Of a stretch of 64,000 bases of DNA, positions 55,276-64,000 are shown piece by piece. The notes below the pieces were generated by a model that saw only the letters and a list, made by a program, of their open reading frames with translations, ran no database searches and had not been told where the DNA came from. Source of the DNA: Notamacropus eugenii (lineage: Eukaryota > Chordata > Mammalia > Diprotodontia > Macropodidae); NCBI RefSeq assembly GCF_028372415.1, contig NC_092874.1, forward strand, positions 336,430,651 to 336,494,650, in the 5' to 3' direction. The translations under genes were made by a program, and so were the position numbers. The stretch's first letter is position 1. Every line of letters starts with the position of its first letter.

Positions 55276-55761
55276 GAGAATGCAATACGAGGTCGACACT
55301 CATGGGGAGGGAAAGGACCATAAGAAAATAGAAGTAATGGGGGCCAGGATAGGATGGAGGGAAATATAGTTAGTCCTATACAACACAACTAGTATGGAAA
55401 TCATTTGCAAAACTAAACAGATATGGCCTATATTGAATTGCCTGTCTTCCAAGGGGAAGGGGTGGAGAGGGAGGGAACTAAAGAAGTTGGAACTCAAAGT
55501 GTTAGGACCAAATGTAATGTTCTTACCATTGGGTAACAAGAAATACAGGTTAAGGGGTCAAGAAAGCTATCTGGCCCTACAGGACAAAAGAGAAGACGGA
55601 GACAGGGGCAGGGAGGGAGGATAGAGGAGAGAGCAGATAGGTCACAGGGGCAATTAGAAAGCTTGGGTTTGGCGGGGGAGGGGATAAAAGGGGAGAAAAT
55701 TTGTAACCCAAAATTTTGTGATAATAAATGTTAAAAGTTAAATAAAAAAAAAAAATAAGAT

Positions 55762-55771
55762 CCCCCCCCCC
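55762..55771. repeat. (C)10 between HAL1 tail and target duplication
   Basis: Ten C after 'aataagat', not part of other HAL1 3' ends in the window. Confidence 0.9.
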
Positions 55772-55789
55772 AAAAAAAAGATATTTGGC

Positions 55790-56277
55790 AAAATTCAGAT
55801 TGGGGAAAGTACCTGGAAACTGGCTTACAATATACTCTGAAGAGAGCAGATGTGAAGTATTGCAACACTCATTTTATATAACATGGCAGATGATATACAA
55901 GCTTAGAACTATACTTGGACTTTCATCTATGGAAAACTAAGGCATGACTTTTGCCAACAAAGTCACTCTTCATTTCTGAGTAATGCTGATCCCATATTCT
56001 CTATGCAAGTGATGAGTTAGCTCCCTTAAGAAGTATGACAATTGCAGGAAAGTCTATGGCTAGGTCTGTTAGACTAGAAAAAGAGAGCACCACAGGATAT
56101 CAGGTGAGGGCTAGGCCCTCTGAGCTGTACAGATAAACATTACTGGTGAGCAGGTCCAGGACAAAATGTCGTGGTACAGATAGCAAAATAAGCCCAAACA
56201 TAGGTAGGAACTGTCTCAGGAGGGATCCCTTGTCCTCCTGGGGAAGAATCTGTAGAGCTCTGAGTATGGGAGTATAT
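55790..56277. other. Intergenic, no feature recognised
   Basis: Sequence between HAL1 and the solo LTR; continues the 51.5-52.8 kb pre-insertion DNA. Confidence 0.45.
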
Positions 56278-56822
56278 TGTTAATGTATTTTAATGGAATA
56301 AATGTGTTTTTAATGGAATGAGATCTTTCCCATCCATTAATAAGCCCATGTGACCTGCTTAAGTTACATGGAAGCCTAAGTCACATGCTTGAGTTTGAGT
56401 CACACGAAGCCTGTGGTGGAAGGAGCTTGCTAAATGGGTGGAACAGGAAGGGGTGAAGCTGGAGCAGAACTGAGAGGAAGTTGGTCAGACCAGTCAGAGC
56501 AGGGAAAGAGCAGACCGCAACTAGCTTGAGTATGAGAGCTTCTTTGTGATTTTTTAAGGGAACCTGTTTGTGGGAAGCCTAACAGAGGGAAGGCTTGGGG
56601 ATGGTGTTCTCCTCTGCATTGTTATTGTGTACAGATTTCTTTGTTGCTATGATAGATTTGGTTTTCTGGTGTTGAGATTTGACTTCCTGGTGTTTGAATA
56701 AATGTTTTGGTTCTGTCTTCCATGTGGAGAGTCTGTTATATTTTGCAATTCAGAACTGTGCTGGCATATTCATAGCTACCATAGGTTCTGTGAATATGTC
56801 ATTGGTGTTGCAGGGAGTACAA
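56278..56822 (+). mobile_element. Solo LTR, same family as 9,346-9,779
   Basis: Starts TGTTAATG; the 3' end is either TGTTGCA (about 56,815) or GTACA (about 56,822). AATAAATG at 56,698 is followed by 'tccatgtggagagtct' and 'gctggcatattcatag', matching the antisense LTR at 9.4 kb. The U3 half also matches ('cccatgtgacctgcttaag', 'ggtggaaggagctt'). GGGAGTA occurs on both sides but not exactly adjoining both ends. No internal retroviral sequence. Confidence 0.7.
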
Positions 56823-56999
56823 TAGGGCTATGAAAGGCTGAGGTTAATTGCTTGCCAGGACCAAAAATTATTTTATTGAATTAAAAAAATAATAAAATTC
56901 ATTTGAAAGGACAAAAAGTCAAGAATATCAAAAGAAATCATGAAAAAAGTACAAAGAAAGGAGGTTTAGCAGTACCAGATCTTAAACTAAGAAGTTAAG

Positions 57000-58420
57000 T
57001 TGTAAGCAGCAAATAAACATAATAATCTGGTATTTGACTTAAGATTTTGGAATAAGAATTCATTATTTTGTAAAAATTGTTGAGCAAACTAGAAAGCAGT
57101 ATGGCAGAAACTGGATATGGACCAATATCACACAATTTATAAAGATAAGATCAAAATGGATACGTGACCTAGATATAAAGAGAGATTTTACAAGAAAATT
57201 GGACAAACATGAAGGATATTATTTACCAGACTGACGAACAATTTATGGTTAAATCAGAGAGAGAGCAAAATTAGGTATAAAATGAGTAATTTCAATTACA
57301 TTAAATTAAAGAGCTTTTGTACAGATAAAACAAGTATAGCCAAGATTAGAAGGAAAGCAGAAAATTGGGGAAAAAATTTTATAGACAGTTGGTCTCATAT
57401 CTAAAATATATAAAGAACTTTGTCAGATCTATAAGAATACAAGTCATTTCCCAAGTGATAAATGGTCAAAGGATATGAACAGGCATATTCTTCTGATGAA
57501 GAAATCAAAACAATTTATAGTCATATAATAAAATGCTCTAAATCATTATTGATTAGAAAAATACAAATTAAAATAACCTTGAGATATCATTTTACAACTA
57601 CTAGATTGGGATGGAAGGTGAAAATGACAAATGTTGGAGATGATGTGGAAAAATTGGGACCTTAATTCATTGTTAGTGGAATTGTAAAATGATCCAACCA
57701 TATTGGAAAGCAATTTGGAGTTATGCCCAAAGAGTTATTAAACTACCTATTGACCTAGCAATACCAATACTTGGTCTATTTCCAAAGAAATTAAGGAAAA
57801 AGGGAAAAGGACCTACTTATATGTTCTAAAATGTCTGTGGCAGCTCTCTTTGTGGTGGTAAAGAACTGGAAATTGTAGGGATGCCCATCAATTGGGGAAT
57901 CACTGGACAAGTTGTGGTATGTGATTGTGATGGAATACTACTGCGCTATAAAAAATGATGAGGTCAATGATCTCCAGAAGACACAGAAAGACTTGCGTGG
58001 AATAATGAAAAGGAAAATGATCAGAACCAGCCATTGTATATAGTAACAGTATTGTTTTAAGAATGATTTGGAGAAAATAAGTTATTTTGTCTATTATAAA
58101 TACCCAAATTAATTATAGAAGGCATATGAAGAAAGATGCTATCTGCATCCAGAGAAAGAACTAATAAATGGAAATATGTATAGAATGATTTTACACGTAT
58201 GTGTATGTACCTATTTGTGTTAAATGGTAGCCATCTCTAGGGCAGAAGGGGATGGAGGAACAAAAAGAAATTTACATGATAATTCTGTTATATATTTGAA
58301 GGGAATAGTGAGTTATGCATAGTAGATTAGCAGTTTCATGTATAATCATCTTTTTTATTGTACTGTAATGGACATGCTTGTTTTATTCCATAAATTAAAA
58401 ATAAAATTAAAAAAAATTTT
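57000..58420 (+). mobile_element. L1 ORF2 3' part and 3' UTR
   Basis: Sense L1: 'tataaagataagatcaaaat', 'aattaaagagcttttgtaca', 'agtcatttcccaagtgataa', 'gatgcccatcaattggggaa', 'gtgatggaatactactgcgc', then 3' UTR from 'gcatccagagaaagaac' to 'aaattaaaaataaaatt'. Stops and shifts throughout. Five-prime truncated. Confidence 0.85.
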
Positions 58421-58429
58421 TGCCAGGAA

Positions 58430-59880
58430 ATTCTAAAGGTGTTACATTTAAGTAGTTATGGGATTTAAGGTACAGAACCCCTGAATCATGTATCCATGAT
58501 GTTTAAGAGATGTTGAGACGTCACATTGCTCTGAAATATCAGATGACATAGTGCTTTCAGATATCATTCAGCACAAAGTAGAATTCCCATCACAGATAAG
58601 TCAGGCATGGGCCTAAGGAGACCACTATGGAAAGGAATGATTTCTTCTTTAAAGGAAGACATGAGCAGATTTAACTAAGAAGCCAAAGGACAAGTAGCCT
58701 AGATTGACTCAAGGCTATCCCTAAATGATCCTAGAACAAAGTGGCAACATTTGTCAGGTAAAAATTAAAACAATATGTGATAGCACATGATCTGATAGGA
58801 CAATCCTGACAAGAGGTCCACTCTCTCAGATACGCAGCTTCATCTACTTCAGAAACATTTGCATGATCCAAGAAAATAAAGAAGGGAAATAGCCCTTCAG
58901 ATTCAGAGACAAAGGAAATCTAGCAAAAAATTGATCTAGGACTTTCCAACTAAAAGGTTATATAGGATAAGAGAATGGAGGCCAAATTGGCCTGATACAC
59001 CAACAGCACTGTGGTGGGAGCAGTGTCCTAACCCCTGCTCTCTACACAAAGTCAGACTTGTTTTTCCTTAAAAGGTATTTGGACCATGCTCAAGTGTTGG
59101 TTGGTTCAGGGGAATAAAGGCTCAGGCTGTTCATGTTTTTTTTTTTTTTTAGGACAAAACTGTTGTATTTCCACGAGTAGGTACAGAGGATTTTGTAATA
59201 TGGATGGATATTATGAATGGCAAATAATAAAAATATGCTTTATTTTGGAACAAAGTTTACATAAGTAATGGGACACTTTGGAAACACTTGCTTAAACCAT
59301 GTTAAGTAATCAAAAACGGTGCCACTTGAAGCACAAACATCCTCCTCTTCAGCGTGTGTTTGGGAGATAGAAGACAGCACTTGGTTTAAAAACCAAACAA
59401 AATGACGTCATGGTAAGGCCTGGTTACCTAAGTGCAAACAATGTAGACTGAATTCACCATACTAGTTCTGATACTGGCTCTAGCAAACCCGGGCTGTCTA
59501 TGTGCCTTGAGAGCACGTGAACCTTCCCTCACGCCCCTGGACTGGCTACTGTATCACAGTCTAATTTCAGTTCTTGGCAAGCAGGATTGTAGAGGGATGT
59601 CAATTGCCAGTGTTCCCTTTAATTAAGTACTTTAAGAAACAGAGAACAATACAAACACACTGCTTGCAAGTTAATCTCATTTTGGTGCAAAACACTGCTC
59701 GAGACATTAAAGTTTGCCCAGGGAAGACCATAACAGTTCAAATTTGGACTCAGGTCTACAGGACTCCAACTCTCTTGACTATGCCGCCTAGACAAGAATT
59801 TCAGAAAACAAAAAGCTTTTAACTTTTGAGTTCTCTTTTGTGAGAGGGATTTGTTTTTTTGAGTTAATCCAAACAAACAA
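58430..59880. other. Intergenic, no gene recognised
   Basis: Mostly unassigned. Small frames (59,086-59,268; 59,574-59,822) have no recognisable domain, and their start contexts and lengths are what chance gives. Confidence 0.45.
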
Positions 59881-59884
59881 GCAA

Positions 59885-59906
59885 AAAAAAAAAAAAAAAA
59901 AAAAAA
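59885..59906 (+). repeat. (A)n run
   Basis: About 22 A immediately upstream of the CpG-containing promoter. Confidence 0.95.
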
Positions 59907-59919
59907 GGAAACAAAGTAA

Positions 59920-60140
59920 CCGTCGACCGCTCAAAGCCGCCATCTGGCTTTTCAACAAGGAGGGAGTTGGGCTGTGGAACCCCAGTGCGCATGTCAGTCC
60001 TGGAGGGAGCCAATAGGAGAGGGCAGAGGGAGCATGCGTCTTCGTGCCTCAGAAGCCCCGCCCTCCGAGTGGAATCCTTTCCCACCGTCCTGGCCTGGAG
60101 GCTGTAGTTGCTGAGGCTACTTAGCCCTGGAGGAGCCTGC
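59920..60140 (+). promoter_or_regulatory. TATA-less CpG-containing promoter, probably of ARL14EPL
   Basis: Clusters GCCGCCATCT (YY1-like, 59,936), TGCGCATG (NRF1-like, 59,986), GCCAATAG (inverted-CCAAT-type CCAAT box, 60,008), GCATGCG (60,032) and CCCCGCCCTCC (GC box, 60,056) in about 130 bp, with CpG density well above the surroundings. It lies about 1.5 kb before a candidate 5' exon on plus. It could be bidirectional; no minus-strand gene is seen nearby. Confidence 0.6.
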
Positions 60141-61565
60141 TTAGTGCTGTGGTATAAACTGCCCCCCCCCTCCGCCTTTCCCTTAGAAAAAGCTTTTTTG
60201 ACTTTTCCTTCCCCTTTTTTGTTTTTTACGTTTTCAGTAAGGTTTAGTTATGTTTTTTTTCCTGTCCCTTGAGGGTTTCTCTTTATGGAACTGCCATCGA
60301 GGGGCCTGAGGATTGGGGGGAGTTGGAGGGGTTGGGGTGGGGGAGGGGAGAAGGCAATATGGAGGCTGTGGGTCTTGGAAAGGGAAGAAGGGGTTGGGCG
60401 CCCTAGCCCTGGAAGGGGCAGAGGAGACGAGACCCTGGTTTTATTTGGAGGAATGAATTCCCCCTATTTGGGGAAGGGGTGTGAGGGGAAGGGAGGCGCC
60501 CTACCCGCCCTTCATGAAGTGTTTGAGGGGGGAAGAAAACAGGTTTTATAGCTTTTAAGTATATATATCTATATATGTGTATATAGTCATATACACGTGG
60601 GTACTGGCAAATCCAAAGAAGCTAATAGCCCGTTGTTACATTTGTATGTAGAGTCAGTTTCATGGTGGGATTTCCCCCAGGTATCTCAAGTTTATTTGCC
60701 CTATCTAGCTAAGATTCTACACAACGGATTAACAAGTATTAAGGCACTTCCCTGTGGTTGCCTAGTTCTAGGTGGTGGGATAGGGCCGAGGTGAATTCCA
60801 AAAACGAGCCACCTTCCCCAAAGGAGTTAGTGGAACGGGAGGGCGGCGGGTGAGGTGTGTATTTACATGTAAATACAGAACAGAGGTAATTAACAAAGAC
60901 AAGCAAAGATAAGTGGAGTGGAAGCTCCTTGAGGGCGGTGCTTGTTTATTTTGTCTGTTTCACTCGGGTCAAACTTAACTTGGCCATAGTAGGATCTTAA
61001 ATATGTTAAATTGAATTATCCAAATTACCCTAACCCTAACCCAAATTTGTCATTCTAATTTTACCATCACTATGACTATTACATAGGAAAGAGATGGTTA
61101 GGATTTCTTTATTGTTACTCTGGTGTTCTTGGGGACTTTGAGATTAGTATATTTTCTAAGGAGTTGATCTTGCTGAACTTTGGGGGGAAAATGGCTGAAA
61201 GATATTTTTTGGTAGGTTAAGATTGCCTGTGGAAAAATTGGACAGATTTTTGCTTGGAGGTGCATTCATCTATTTTAGTTGGCAAAATGGGACAAATTTT
61301 GTTTATGCAAATGGTACTTGGTCTTGTGGGAGAGGTGGTTGAGCTAACTTTGTTTGCTGTGATTTTGAAAACCTGACTTCCTAGTGAAAAATAAGGCAAA
61401 TTAAAAGTTTATATATTTTTCTTTTCCCCTCTCCTAAGCCATTAGTATAGAAGCATTAAATTGTAGGAGCACCTTTGAGGCCTTAGAGTTTTTCCCTGGA
61501 GAAATCTGTGGCTTCCTGGCAAAACAAAGGAAACAAATACAATCTCTTTCTTTCTCTTTCCATAG
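60141..61565 (+). other. Probable ARL14EPL exon 1 region and intron 1
   Basis: GC-rich, G-skewed on plus (60,285-60,550), which produces an open frame (MELPSRGLRIGG...) of low-complexity sequence with no domain; I do not call it a gene. Donors exist but exon 1 cannot be fixed. A short telomere-like motif occurs at 61,028. Confidence 0.4.
61028..61042 (-). repeat. Short interstitial telomeric motif
   Basis: CCCTAACCCTAACCC, two and a half TTAGGG units on minus. Confidence 0.9.
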
Positions 61566-61622
61566 GAGGTATTGCAGCCTTTTTCTCTTCTACGTACAGA
61601 TTCTTTTGAATCAGACTTAAAG
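61566..61622 (+). other. ARL14EPL: Candidate ARL14EPL 5' exon (57 nt)
   Basis: Acceptor 'ctctttccatag' and donor 'gtatgt' bound 57 nt. When spliced to the exon at 63,544 the frame is open (EVLQPFSLLRTDSFESDLK then HSE-M), so it could be 5' UTR or an N-terminal extension. No ATG lies within it. Confidence 0.5.
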
Positions 61623-63543
61623 GTATGTATGACCTTTCCTTTGCTACTCTAGTCTCTGGAGAAGAAAAAACGTAGGGGAAAAGCAGGAAATCCTAAAAAT
61701 ATAGAAACTAATATTGTAGCTAGTGCTAGCTTCTAAATTTATATTTTCTTTATGATTGATTCATTTTAATCTTTGTTCCTCTTAAAAATGATAGTGTTTG
61801 GGTCAAAGAATGTTGATTTTTTTAAAACATGTGAATTGCAGTTGCAAATATGAGAAAATTAAGGGGCACCTTAAGAGTCTTCGATATAAATATAGAGTAA
61901 AAGAAAATGAGTGTGAAGGAACTCTACCATCCCTGCAGGGACTTAGGAAAATTTTGGTTATTATTTATGTATTTAAGGTAAATTGATTTCCCAAGCATTC
62001 AGTAGAGCACCTGTTGACAGTGGTATGATTTACTTTTGGTCTTAGGTAAGCATCTAACAGAATTCTTTTCTCTTCACTACCATGTGGTTTCTTGGGCACA
62101 GAAATCTTTTGTTATTCAAGATTTTTTTAAACCTTAAAGGTCTCTAGGAGATGTTTGTATGAACATTTAAAACTTGGATAGGGAAGTCCACTTAGAGGGT
62201 TTGGCTAAAGTTATTGATAATCAGCATTATATTGGAGTTATTGATTTGATGTTCTTTTTGTGGTGTTTTATACCAGCAATTTTAACATTACTTGTACGGG
62301 AAGAAATGAGCATTTTCATAATGGCAACAGATACTGTCAGGGGGTTGTCGAGCAATTTTGTGGGTGGATACATCTGTAAACTTGGTCTCTGAGGGAGCCA
62401 TCTGCTAGAGCGTTAATTTAAATGATGTAGTGATCACCTACATCCTTGGCAAAAACTTGTTTGATGGGATTTGCCGCAAACTTCAAAAATGCCAACCCTT
62501 TTCAGTTAGCACGGGTGGGAATTAGTGATAGTGTCAGAGGGTGAGAGGAAAATGAATGAATAAACCTTTTTGTGAAAACATCTTGGCCATTTTAGGGACC
62601 ATTAATTGAAAATTCTAGTTTTAAGAATTCATTTTCAAAGCATTTCTTTGGGGTTGCTATGTAGATTTAATTGATGTAAACTAGTTGATCCAAGCAACGT
62701 AGTTCATTCAATACTAGATACTAGTAGAAGCTAACTTTTGGCTTAGAATGTATCCTAGCAACTTTTCTTGTTTGGTTAGATTGTTAACACCTTTCATGCA
62801 TGTTCAAAGATCTCTCCTTCCCCACAGTTCTTTGGTATTTACAATTCAATAGTACAAATTGTTGAGGAATGTAGCCAGGGGATTGCTTGAGAAGTATTTT
62901 GGTAATTTCTTTGCCTTGGCAGCACTTTTACAATGCTACAGATGAGAACCTATGCTTGAGTTAGGGAGAGAGAGAGAGACATGCGTTAAAAAAGATTAGT
63001 ATAAGAAAGGAACTCTGAAACATCAGGTTTTGAGCCCACATACTTGGGAGAAAGATGGAACTACTGATAAAAATGTTTGGAGGCAAAATTGCTTTGGGAG
63101 GATAGCTAAGTGCGAAAATGGAAATGTCTGACAGGGAATTGGAGATTTTAGACTGGAGCCTAGGTGAGAAATCAGGGCTACAAATGTACAATTTAAAGTC
63201 AGTCCCTTAAAGTTAAAGCCACGAGAGTGAGGTCAACAGGCAAATGTAATAGGGCTAAGGGGGAGTACTGATATTTAGTAGATGAGGAGTGGAGTGAGTA
63301 AGGGAGAATGGAGACACTGATTTTCTGGTAGAGAGTCACTAGAAATCTTTGAGGGGAAGGTGAGAGTGGTGAAAGTGGAAGTAGAGGTAGTGAGTCCCAA
63401 CTGCCCTGTTGGAGACTCAGCGATTAAAAACAAAGGAAAAAAATGGTATGCTAGCTCAAGCTGATAATAGATAAATGATCTCTCTAATATAATGTTACCA
63501 AGTTCTTTATATTTTAATGTGTCATTTTTGTTATTTCTTTCAG
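61623..63543 (+). other. ARL14EPL intron, no feature recognised
   Basis: About 1.9 kb, AT-rich, apparently free of young SINE and LINE copies, in contrast to the rest of the window. Ends 'ttatttctttcag'. Confidence 0.45.
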
Positions 63544-63552
63544 CATTCAGAG

Positions 63553-63657
63553 ATGAGTGAACCATCTGAACTCGATAAAGAAAAAAGCAGTTCCGCTCAA
63601 GAACATGCAACCCCAAGTTGTCCTGAGAGAGATTCTCAGATTGGACAGAAGCAACTG
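63553..63657 (+). CDS. ARL14EPL: ARL14 effector protein-like, first coding exon (35 residues, partial)
   Basis: Exon 63,544-63,657 with acceptor 'tttctttcag' and donor 'gtatga'. ATG at 63,553, nine bases into the exon; G at -3, A at +4. Reads MSEPSELDKEKSSSAQEHAT, then PSCPERDSQIGQKQL, ending on a codon boundary. The CPE(R/K)xxQIGQKQL block matches my memory of human ARL14EPL, whose C-terminal half is a cysteine-rich ARF7EP domain; those exons lie right of the window. Human ARL14EPL follows LVRN on the same strand, so order and orientation agree. Function is little known. Confidence 0.7.
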
Positions 63658-64000
63658 GTATGAATTAAGAATTTTATTAGTGTTAACCAAGAATTCCTTA
63701 TCTCATGTAACCTTAAGCTATAGATTTCTCTTGAATTTAACATCTCTGCTTAAGATTGAAGCACCTGCTGCGTGCCAGGCATTTTTTTCTGACAGCTGCA
63801 GGCCGCTTGAGATCGCCTTCCTTGCATCTCTTTCTGTCCACATGGCTGCAGCAGATCCTGCTACTGCCTCTGATCTAGTTCCTGCCTTCTCCAACCTTAG
63901 GAGTCCCTGCCTTCGATAATAGGAGTCTCCCACTGTCTAGGAATTTGGCTAGTCTCTATTTCCACTTCCCAGGAGGTAGTGGTGGTAAAAGCAGAGCTTT
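63658..64000 (+). other. ARL14EPL intron start
   Basis: Sequence after the donor. The open frames on both strands at 63,718-63,933 are CpG-containing but show no domain; possibly an old repeat ('gaagcacctgctgcgtgcca'). Confidence 0.4.

Larger units (their letters stand above)
52840..55757 (+). mobile_element. HAL1 (half-L1) retrotransposon, near full length
   Basis: Layout: 5' UTR 52,840-53,678, intact ORF1 53,679-54,755, purine-rich 3' UTR to 55,757 ending in an A-rich tail after 'gttaaataaaa'. No ORF2, no endonuclease and no RT: the defining HAL1 layout, which needs L1 proteins in trans. Flanks AAAAATATTTGG (52,828-52,839) and AAAGATATTTGG (55,777-55,788) match at 11 of 12, and TTT precedes the first, as for an L1-type nick. 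An odd C10 run lies between tail and 3' flank. Confidence 0.9.
54756..55757 (+). other. HAL1 3' UTR with CA repeat and G-rich tract
   Basis: Begins after the ORF1 stop; (CA)n at 54,901-54,920, a polypurine body, and a G-quadruplex-prone stretch at 55,240-55,275 (runs of 3-7 G). It ends 'aataaatgttaaaagttaaa' and an A-rich tail. Equivalent regions: 33,241-34,347 and 38,386-39,500. Small open frames on both strands here are low complexity. Confidence 0.75.

Noticed and set aside
59864..60085. Minus-strand frame MGKDSTRRAGLLRHEDACSL... over the promoter
   Set aside because: It ends in a poly-F/L run from the A-tract, contains no domain and overlaps the transcription-factor site cluster.
60285..60551. 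88-residue frame downstream of the CpG promoter
   Set aside because: Glycine/arginine/glutamate-rich product of a G-skewed exon-1/intron region; no domain, and no support for splicing to the ARL14EPL exon.
1..64000. CRISPR array, bacterial operon, integrase or attachment sites
   Set aside because: Spliced genes, vertebrate retroelements and AT-rich introns show this is an animal genome; no regularly spaced repeats were seen.

Overview
The window looks like mammalian nuclear DNA from a marsupial. The two host genes are split by GT-AG introns. Most of the rest is interspersed retroelements whose sequences I associate with metatherian genomes: half-L1 (HAL1) elements with only ORF1, marsupial-type L1, BovB/RTE LINEs, tRNA-core SINEs of the 'gcagctaggtgg...ggatagag' type, L2, CR1/L3 and MIR. 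I cannot name the species. Family assignments come from pattern recognition and memory, not from database searches.

Region 1 (1-28.4 kb) holds the 3' two thirds of a plus-strand gene encoding an M1-family zinc aminopeptidase, best matched to laeverin (LVRN/AQPEP). Fourteen exons, all with consensus splice sites and compatible phases, join into 534 codons with no internal stop, ending at 27,899. The fragment starts just upstream of the transition-state tyrosine. The membrane anchor and zinc-site exons lie left of the window. The introns carry MIR/SINE copies, antisense L1 with a solo LTR inside it, antisense CR1/L3, and an antisense HAL1. The 3' end is a tandemly duplicated ~190-200 bp module with poly(A) signals in each copy.

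Region 2 (28.4-59.9 kb) is intergenic and almost wholly retroelement-derived: a 7SL RNA pseudogene, RTE pieces, a chimeric L1/HAL1 insertion with one flanking 14-bp duplication (31.7-34.35 kb), L1 ORF2 remnants, a second HAL1 (37.7-39.5 kb), a ~2 kb antisense BovB-like LINE (39.8-41.9 kb), LTR-like sequence, a twin-primed RTE (49-50 kb), an almost full-length HAL1 with an intact ORF1 (52.8-55.8 kb), a solo LTR and an L1 3' end.

Region 3 (59.9-64 kb) is the start of the next plus-strand gene, probably ARL14EPL: a TATA-less, CpG-containing promoter, a candidate 5' exon and the first coding exon. The order LVRN then ARL14EPL, both on the same strand, agrees with the human chromosome 5q23 order as I remember it.

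The two genes do not form a pathway. I found no new multi-gene system. The items most worth checking are the RT template-switch chimera, the intact HAL1, two long hairpins, the duplicated LVRN poly(A) module, the twin-primed RTE and an unclassified repeat pair.
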